64,000 bases of DNA, from contig JAEEIQ010000067.1 of NCBI GenBank assembly GCA_016281435.1, forward strand, positions 1 to 64,000, written 5' to 3'. The position numbers and the translations under genes were made by a program. The notes beneath the pieces were generated by a model, which was not told the origin of the DNA, did no database searches, and worked only from the letters and a program-made list of their open reading frames with translations. This DNA comes from Bacteroidales bacterium. Its GTDB lineage: Bacteria > Bacteroidota > Bacteroidia > Bacteroidales > UBA932. Below, piece after piece: positions 59,901-64,000 of the stretch (the stretch's first letter is position 1; each line of letters starts with the position of its first letter).

Positions 59901-60784
59901 CTGTGACGGTCTTGTCTGGAGATGCGGTTCAGGCCTCTTTGAAGTTGACGGACGTCCCTTCGGAGGAGTACCTGAAGGCTGCCGTGCAGAAAGAACCATT
60001 TTCCGGGGGAGACGCCCAGACGGAAAAGAACACCATGCTGATTGTGGAAGACGACGCGGATATGCGCAAGATGCTCGTGTCGATATTCAACAACTCCTAT
60101 GGTATCTTCGAAGCTTCCGATGGTGCGGAGGGCTTTTCTCTCGCCAAGTCGAAGCAGCCGGACATCATTATAAGTGATGTCATGATGCCTGTCATGGATG
60201 GGATGAGCCTGGTTGCAAAACTGCGCCAGGACTTCGAGACATGCCACATCCCGGTAATCCTTCTGACGGCGATGTCCTCCTCCGACAATGAAATAGAGGG
60301 TATAAACAAAGGCGCGGACGACTATATCGGCAAGCCTTTCAGGGTGGACGTGCTCGAGGCCAGATGCCGCAACCTCCTTGAGAACAGGAACCTGCTCAGG
60401 AAGAAATTCACCAAGACCATCGCAAGTTTCGAGGGGCTTACGAAAACGGAGAAGGACGCCGATTTCCTTTCCAGGGCCGCTACGGTCATCGAGGAGAACC
60501 TGCTTTCTTCTGAACTTGGAGTCGCCCTTCTCTGCGACAAGTTGAATATCAGCCGTACCATCCTTGACCAGAAAATCAAGGGCATCACAGGCATGACGCC
60601 GCGGGTTTTCATCGAAACGATAAGGATGAAACAGGCATGCCGCCTTCTGGAAGCCGGTTCAGGCAACATCTCGGAGATCGCCTACATGCTCGGCTTCAGT
60701 TCCCCGAAGTACTTCACCATCCGCTTCAAGAAACAGTTCGGCCAGACCCCGACCGAATGGCTGGCGTCCCGGGACGGATCGTAG
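56918..60784 (+). CDS. hybrid two-component system regulator (HTCS)
   Basis: A 1288-residue one-protein sensor and activator. Order: signal peptide (MLRRLSILILFSFLSSLAGRA); periplasmic beta-propeller repeats (e.g. GEGAIWMSTNYGICRFNG, GNIWIGTFYRGAFL); Y_Y_Y domain (CEYKLEGLDKEWVKLPAGL ... YTLLVRTSEN) near 650-715; one transmembrane helix near 722-742; HisKA with H771 in INLSHELRTPLTM; HATPase with NLLNNAFKFTPDGG and GTGIGLAMSKG; receiver with D1087 in IISDVMMPVMDG; C-terminal AraC helix-turn-helix ending near FKKQFGQTPTEW. It would sense an oligosaccharide and activate the divergent susC operon. The start at 56918 is chosen because it begins the signal peptide. Confidence 0.95.
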   Translation: MLRRLSILILFSFLSSLAGRAEMSYTTPVALQSIENGAVYSFCQDGEGAIWMSTNYGICRFNGNSLEIKDRSLFHAHICSNYADLIYIPSRNGILRFDASGDSFSRMKGPAIDYSQCALYAEQDRIWAASADCLWMSDADSLSLWCTIPGGGERTVKLLRQNGMFLVASEDGQICEIGPDRIPRILFKAEDKICDIFVDSKGRLWVGLKTQGIVVLDRTRNVEKRYHGTTNGLPLREARTFCEDRTGRVFVGTIDGLVVIHGDGTCRMNTEYAPEGYAICSLMRDRDGNIWIGTFYRGAFLCESDNSPFRTIDDKGSEDIKLVNRLLEDKRGDVWVITDRHGLYRYNDSGKSFSLLGGTRIKKFKCGWYDGAKDCLWIGEYYGSLNRYDIRSGHWDSFPFSDDDSEGSKNSIYAIVPGPSGDLFLGTATGVFVFNPRRERTVSRHLHGYRGIARDLLFDREGVLWIGGNGFYSWTPGSDIKKEEAFGDLFCPGISDAGGGKLYVAATGAGIAVFDKSGTIFFDGDNVGLADEYTSFAEPVNRELVLVGARTGLSFVNVGTGECYNYYARNGLGISSAREGDVLRRSDGSIWIGGTDGIVTMTDTSFVFPRKTTQPRLEGLMVGDKAACLRSGIRLPHDKRSFLVHVATFDYSGIVPSFCEYKLEGLDKEWVKLPAGLPISYGNVPPGKYTLLVRTSENALHPVWTELSVPVLSTEAWYSSRVAVIIYFILAAALLVWLLYTFYSRMLLAQQLRLQKRENEERMRFFINLSHELRTPLTMIIGQLGLFFRSNKSGVKEIKSIESSYKNAQKMEKIVSELLDFEKRNQGYSSISVSETDLCAFLIETRDWFSQYANYRDIRLDFRIPSYPVPAMIDREQMQRVLSNLLNNAFKFTPDGGEIDLALAVRRLGKERKVAEIKVSDTGKGISEGALKRIFDPFYQDPDRKSQGTGIGLAMSKGIVTLHHGSITASNRKGGGAVFCVTLPLGDVWMKGDPAVTVLSGDAVQASLKLTDVPSEEYLKAAVQKEPFSGGDAQTEKNTMLIVEDDADMRKMLVSIFNNSYGIFEASDGAEGFSLAKSKQPDIIISDVMMPVMDGMSLVAKLRQDFETCHIPVILLTAMSSSDNEIEGINKGADDYIGKPFRVDVLEARCRNLLENRNLLRKKFTKTIASFEGLTKTEKDADFLSRAATVIEENLLSSELGVALLCDKLNISRTILDQKIKGITGMTPRVFIETIRMKQACRLLEAGSGNISEIAYMLGFSSPKYFTIRFKKQFGQTPTEWLASRDGS

Positions 60785-60846
60785 TTTCGTATTGCGGGAG
60801 CATCTGGCTAACCGGCCCTTTTGTACATTTAAACGGAAAAATAACC

Positions 60847-60875
60847 TTGTCAAAGCAAAATAATCAGTAAATTTG
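60847..60875 (+). promoter_or_regulatory. promoter of the beta-helix/M24 pair
   Basis: A -33 TTG (60847-60849) and -7 TAAATTTG (60868-60875) separated by 18 bases, 32 bases before the ATG at 60908. Confidence 0.7.
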
Positions 60876-60907
60876 CTTGATACGGCCCACTGCCGGGCAT
60901 ATAGAGT

Positions 60908-62419
60908 ATGAAAAAGACAATAGCCATAGCAACAGCCATGTTGTTGTCCCTTGCGGCGGCGCTGGCACAGGATGTCTACACCGACCGATTCCAGAACGGG
61001 GATCCGATTCCCGACTACAGCCGCGTGGGCTACCATTGGGGCGACAGGGAGATTCCCGACGTGCCGGTGACCAGGACTGTCACGGCCCCGAAGAATGGGG
61101 AGGACGCGACTGAACTGATCCAGAAGGCCCTTGACGAGGCGAAAGCCCCCGGAGCGGTGCTGCTCAAGGCCGGCACCTACAACGTCAGCGGCACGCTGCA
61201 TCTGCGGCGCAGCGGCATCGTGCTCCGCGGGGAAGGGAACCGGACGGTGGTCGTCGCGACGGGAACCGGGCAGCGGAGCCTTCTGGTAATAAGCGCCGAA
61301 AAGAACCGCCCGGCTTACGGCAAGGCGGTGGATATCGTCGAAAGCGTGCCCGTGGGCCGTATGTGGGTCAGGGTCGCGGATGCATCCTCCTTCAAGGCGG
61401 GAGACAGGATCATGATCAGGCGCACGGCCAATGACAAATGGATCCATGATCTCAAGATGGATGTGATTCCGGAGCGCAAGGACGGCGGTGCCACCAATCA
61501 GTGGGCGGCCAAGGAGTACAACCTCACCTGGGAAAGGATAGTCACGAAGGTCGAAGGCGACCGGATATGGTTGGAGAACCCTGTCGTCATGGAAATAACC
61601 CCTGAATACAGCATCGGGCAGGTCCAGAAATTCAAGATGGACCGCATCACCGAGTGCGGCGTCGAGGACATCGCATTCGTCTCCGAGTACGACGCTTCGA
61701 AAGTCGGGACGTACCACGGACAGGACTATTGCCTCGACGAGGACCATGGCTGGGTGGCGATAAGCGTCAACTACGCAGAACACGGTTGGATAAGGCGCTG
61801 TACCTCGAAGTATTTCGGCTATGCCATCGTGAGCCTGAACCGTCCGTGCAAGAATTTCTCGGTGCTTGACTGTCACAGCTCCGAGCCTGTGTCCATAATC
61901 ACCGGCGGACGCCGGTATGCCTTCAACCTCGGCGGGGGCCAACTCAATTTCTTCGACGGCTGCACCTGCGAGGGCGACCGCCACCAGTTCGTCACGGGGG
62001 CCCGGGTATGCGGCCCGAACGTGTACCACCGCTGCACTGCCACGAACAGTTTCAGCGACTGCGGGCCTCACCATCGCTGGTCCACCGGTGTCCTTTACGA
62101 CTGCGTTGTCGTTGACGGAAGATTCGACTGCGAAGACCGCGGAAATGCCGGCTCCGGACACGGATGGGCAGGTGCGAACTTTATATTTTGGAATTGCGAA
62201 GCCGGAATGTTCGCACTCCAGAGCCCATGGGTCTCTGCAAAAAACTATGCGGTCGGCTGCGTCGGACCCCGGCATAACGGCTCCCGCAGGGACAACCAGG
62301 ACCGCCCGCAAGGGGTCTGGGAAAGCTACGACTCCCACGTCTCCCCGGAATCTTTATACGAATATCAACTGGCCGAACGCCGCAAAGCCGGCATCAAGGC
62401 CGTACCGACAGATAATTAG
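60908..62419 (+). CDS. secreted right-handed beta-helix protein, pectate-lyase-like
   Basis: A 503-residue exported protein (signal peptide MKKTIAIATAMLLSLAAALAQ). After VYTDRFQNGDPIPDYSRVGYHWGDREIPDVPV it shows the pectate-lyase-superfamily entry DATELIQKALDEAKAPGAVLLKAGTYNVSGTLHLRRSGIVLRGEG (about 72-118), then beta-helix rungs (CGVEDIAFVSEYDASK, HGWIRRCTSKYFGYAIVSL, CKNFSVLDCHSSEPV). Conserved-looking charged sites include HHRWSTGVLYDC and DCEDRGNAGSGHGWAGANF. I do not recognise an assigned lyase family. It may be an uncharacterised polysaccharide lyase or hydrolase for the PUL substrate. The M24 gene follows 3 bases later. Confidence 0.72.
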   Translation: MKKTIAIATAMLLSLAAALAQDVYTDRFQNGDPIPDYSRVGYHWGDREIPDVPVTRTVTAPKNGEDATELIQKALDEAKAPGAVLLKAGTYNVSGTLHLRRSGIVLRGEGNRTVVVATGTGQRSLLVISAEKNRPAYGKAVDIVESVPVGRMWVRVADASSFKAGDRIMIRRTANDKWIHDLKMDVIPERKDGGATNQWAAKEYNLTWERIVTKVEGDRIWLENPVVMEITPEYSIGQVQKFKMDRITECGVEDIAFVSEYDASKVGTYHGQDYCLDEDHGWVAISVNYAEHGWIRRCTSKYFGYAIVSLNRPCKNFSVLDCHSSEPVSIITGGRRYAFNLGGGQLNFFDGCTCEGDRHQFVTGARVCGPNVYHRCTATNSFSDCGPHHRWSTGVLYDCVVVDGRFDCEDRGNAGSGHGWAGANFIFWNCEAGMFALQSPWVSAKNYAVGCVGPRHNGSRRDNQDRPQGVWESYDSHVSPESLYEYQLAERRKAGIKAVPTDN

Positions 62420-62422
62420 ACC

Positions 62423-63811
62423 ATGTTTGACAAGGAAGTTTACATTGCCCGCCGAAGGGCTCTCCTCGACAAGATGAAGGGCGAAGGCGGCATCATCGTG
62501 TTCATAGGGAACGTGGACGCTCCCGCTCAGTACTCGAACAACGCCTACAAATGGCGCCAGGACTCGACCTGGATATACTTCTTCGGAATCGACGAGCCCC
62601 GCTGGGCCGCCGTCCTCGACATAGACAGCGGCAAGGAAACCCTCTTTGCCGACGACGCCGACCTCGACGACATCATCTGGAACGGTCCCGAGCCTTCCGT
62701 CGCCGAAGTGGCGGCTACTACCGGAATCGCCGCGACGGCCCCGTACCGTGACCTTGACCAGGCCGTCGGGATGGCCCAGTGCGGAGGACGCAAGGTCCAT
62801 GTTATCCCTCCGACCCGCTACTACAACAAGATAAAACTTTCGCAATTGTCCATCTGGGACACGTCAGAAGCCCTTGTGAAGGCGATAATCTCCATGAGGC
62901 TCATAAAGTCCCCCGAGGAAATCGCATCCCTGGACGCCGCCTGCGACCTCGGCTGTGAGATGCACGTCCGCGCCCGCAAAGGGATACGCGTCGGCCGCAT
63001 CGAGCAGGAAATCGTCGGCGAGATGGAGGGTGTCGCCCTCGCTAAGGGCTGGGGAGTGAGTTTTCCGACCATCCTGACCCAGCACGGGGAAGTCTTCCAC
63101 TGCCATGACCATGGCGCCGAAATAGTTCCCGGCAAGCTCATGGTCATAGACGCCGGCGTCGAAGCGAACGACCACTACGCCTCCGACTTCACACGCACCT
63201 ATCCTACGGGCGGGAAGTTCACCCTGAAGCAGAAGGACATCTACCAGATAGTCTGCGACTGCAACAACTTCGCTTTTACGCTGATAAAGCCCGGAGTGCA
63301 GTACCGCGACGTGCATCTTGCCGTGGCGCGCAAGATGCTGGACGCCCTTTCCGGGCTGGGGCTGGTGAAGGGCGACCTCGACGCGATGGTCGCGGAAGGC
63401 GTCGCCGGGCTCTTCATGCCGCACGGCCTCGGGCACAACATGGGCCTGGACGTGCATGACATGGAGGATTACGGAGAAGACCTCGTCGGCTACGACGACG
63501 ACCAGAAGCGCGCAAAGCAGCTGGGACTCGGCAGCCTTCGCATGGCCCGCCGCCTGGTCCCCGGCAACGTGATCACGGACGAGCCGGGCATCTACTTCAT
63601 CCCCGCCCTGATAGAGCAGTGGAAGAAGGAAGGCAAGTGCAAGGACTTCGTGAATTACGCGAAGTTGGAAGAATACTACGACTTCGGCGGCATACGCCTC
63701 GAAGACGACGTCCTCGTCACCGCTGATGGCGCCAGAAGGCTCGGCCGCAACCGCCTTCCGATAGAACCCGCCGACGTCGAAGCGGCCATGGCTGCGGACA
63801 TGCAGGCCTAA
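62423..63811 (+). CDS. Xaa-Pro aminopeptidase (M24B)
   Basis: A 462-residue cytoplasmic peptidase with an aminopeptidase-P N-terminal domain (MFDKEVYIARRRALLDKMKGEGGIIVFIG start) and a metal-binding catalytic domain. Ligands appear in order: D in KLMVIDAGVEANDHYASDFTRTYP (two Asp), H in MPHGLGHNMGLDVHD, E in VITDEPGIYFIP and E in GIRLEDDVLVT. The length is usual for bacterial PepP-like enzymes. It follows the beta-helix gene by 3 bases but is a housekeeping-type enzyme, so its link to the PUL may be positional only. Its stop overlaps the folB stop (63808-63811). Confidence 0.9.
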   Translation: MFDKEVYIARRRALLDKMKGEGGIIVFIGNVDAPAQYSNNAYKWRQDSTWIYFFGIDEPRWAAVLDIDSGKETLFADDADLDDIIWNGPEPSVAEVAATTGIAATAPYRDLDQAVGMAQCGGRKVHVIPPTRYYNKIKLSQLSIWDTSEALVKAIISMRLIKSPEEIASLDAACDLGCEMHVRARKGIRVGRIEQEIVGEMEGVALAKGWGVSFPTILTQHGEVFHCHDHGAEIVPGKLMVIDAGVEANDHYASDFTRTYPTGGKFTLKQKDIYQIVCDCNNFAFTLIKPGVQYRDVHLAVARKMLDALSGLGLVKGDLDAMVAEGVAGLFMPHGLGHNMGLDVHDMEDYGEDLVGYDDDQKRAKQLGLGSLRMARRLVPGNVITDEPGIYFIPALIEQWKKEGKCKDFVNYAKLEEYYDFGGIRLEDDVLVTADGARRLGRNRLPIEPADVEAAMAADMQA

Positions 63812-64000
63812 ATCTCCACTGACGACCATTCCACCTTCCCGGAGACGGGAGGGTGGTTTTTCGATACCTTCACACTCACGTCGAAGGCGGAGGGGAAGGC
63901 CTCGCAGACGGCCTCCCTTATGCGCCATGCAACGTTCTCAAGGAGGTTGGACGGAACGGCCATCTCCCGTGCCACGATATCATAGACGGCTCCGTAGTCG
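63808..64000 (-). CDS. folB: dihydroneopterin aldolase, C-terminal part (5' end outside window)
   Basis: The minus-strand frame running from the right edge to TAG at 63810-63808 encodes the last 64 residues: DYGAVYDIVAREMAVPSNLL, then ENVAWRIREAVCEAFPSAFD, VSVKVSKNHPPVSGKVEWSS and VEI. The DY-x-x-VYDIV, LLE-x-VA and V-K-[VI]-SK-x-x-PP blocks are those of FolB, the folate-pathway enzyme that splits dihydroneopterin. The gene is cut by the window edge, not broken. It converges on the M24 gene with a 4-base overlap of stops. Confidence 0.85.
   Translation of the reverse strand, partial: DYGAVYDIVAREMAVPSNLLENVAWRIREAVCEAFPSAFDVSVKVSKNHPPVSGKVEWSSVEI

Overview
The window reads as chromosomal DNA of a fairly GC-rich Bacteroidota, most probably a Bacteroidales. 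The sequence evidence is a SusC/SusD pair with a divergent hybrid two-component regulator, Bacteroidota-type promoters (-7 element TAnnTTTG) in front of most transcription units, very few Shine-Dalgarno-like sites, DUF3109 and U32 proteins, fimbrillin-like lipoproteins, and S2 with an Ala/Glu-rich tail. The assignment below order level is open, and a gut or rumen habitat is only an inference from the glycan locus. No phage, integrase, transposase or CRISPR array was found.

Layout. 1-500: edge of a locus with a 51-residue ORF of the kind that accompanies Bacteroidota fimbrillin or surface lipoprotein genes, repeat-like hairpins, a bidirectional terminator and tRNA-Leu(TAA). 641-6736: a HAD phosphatase facing the complete rod-shape operon mreB-mreC-mreD-mrdA-rodA. 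6774-10257: ispD, an Lrp/AsnC regulator and topA. 10342-14610: a bifunctional penicillin-binding protein, ddl and prmC, closed by a strong terminator. 14700-30625: housekeeping and conserved Bacteroidota genes: two lipoproteins, a U32 peptidase-family protein, a TPR protein, a degenerate M16 protein with DUF3109, a coiled-coil membrane protein, hemW, two-domain-plus M24 aminopeptidase P, a tRNA-dihydrouridine synthase, lpxK, frr and pyrH. 30672-34383: a lone succinate dehydrogenase/fumarate reductase cytochrome b gene, then rplM-rpsI-rpsB-tsf ended by a terminator.

34384-37222 is the least ordinary stretch. A two-gene operon (radical SAM protein plus Gfo/Idh/MocA oxidoreductase) sits between two repeat-rich intergenic regions: a polypyrimidine tract plus a family of 23-base repeats on one side, and inverted repeats plus three perfect 25-base tandem units on the other. 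comF and fabG follow.

38792-63811 is a polysaccharide utilization locus. On the minus strand susC-susD is followed, in a chain of overlapping or nearly touching genes, by a FAS1 lipoprotein, a beta-helix lipoprotein, a 45-residue ORF, a fimbrillin-like/beta-helix lipoprotein, a fimbrillin-like/GH13 fusion, two GH28 enzymes, a CE7 esterase and a GH31 enzyme. On the plus strand lie the hybrid sensor/AraC regulator, a secreted pectate-lyase-like beta-helix protein and an M24 aminopeptidase. GH28 plus CE7 points to acetylated pectin; GH13 and GH31 add alpha-glycan activity, so the substrate is not settled. The window ends inside folB.

Gene packing is tight: many ATGA or TGATG stop/start overlaps indicate translational coupling, several convergent genes share bases of their stop codons, and at several promoters the -7 element lies only 4-5 bases before the start codon, which predicts leaderless or near-leaderless mRNAs.
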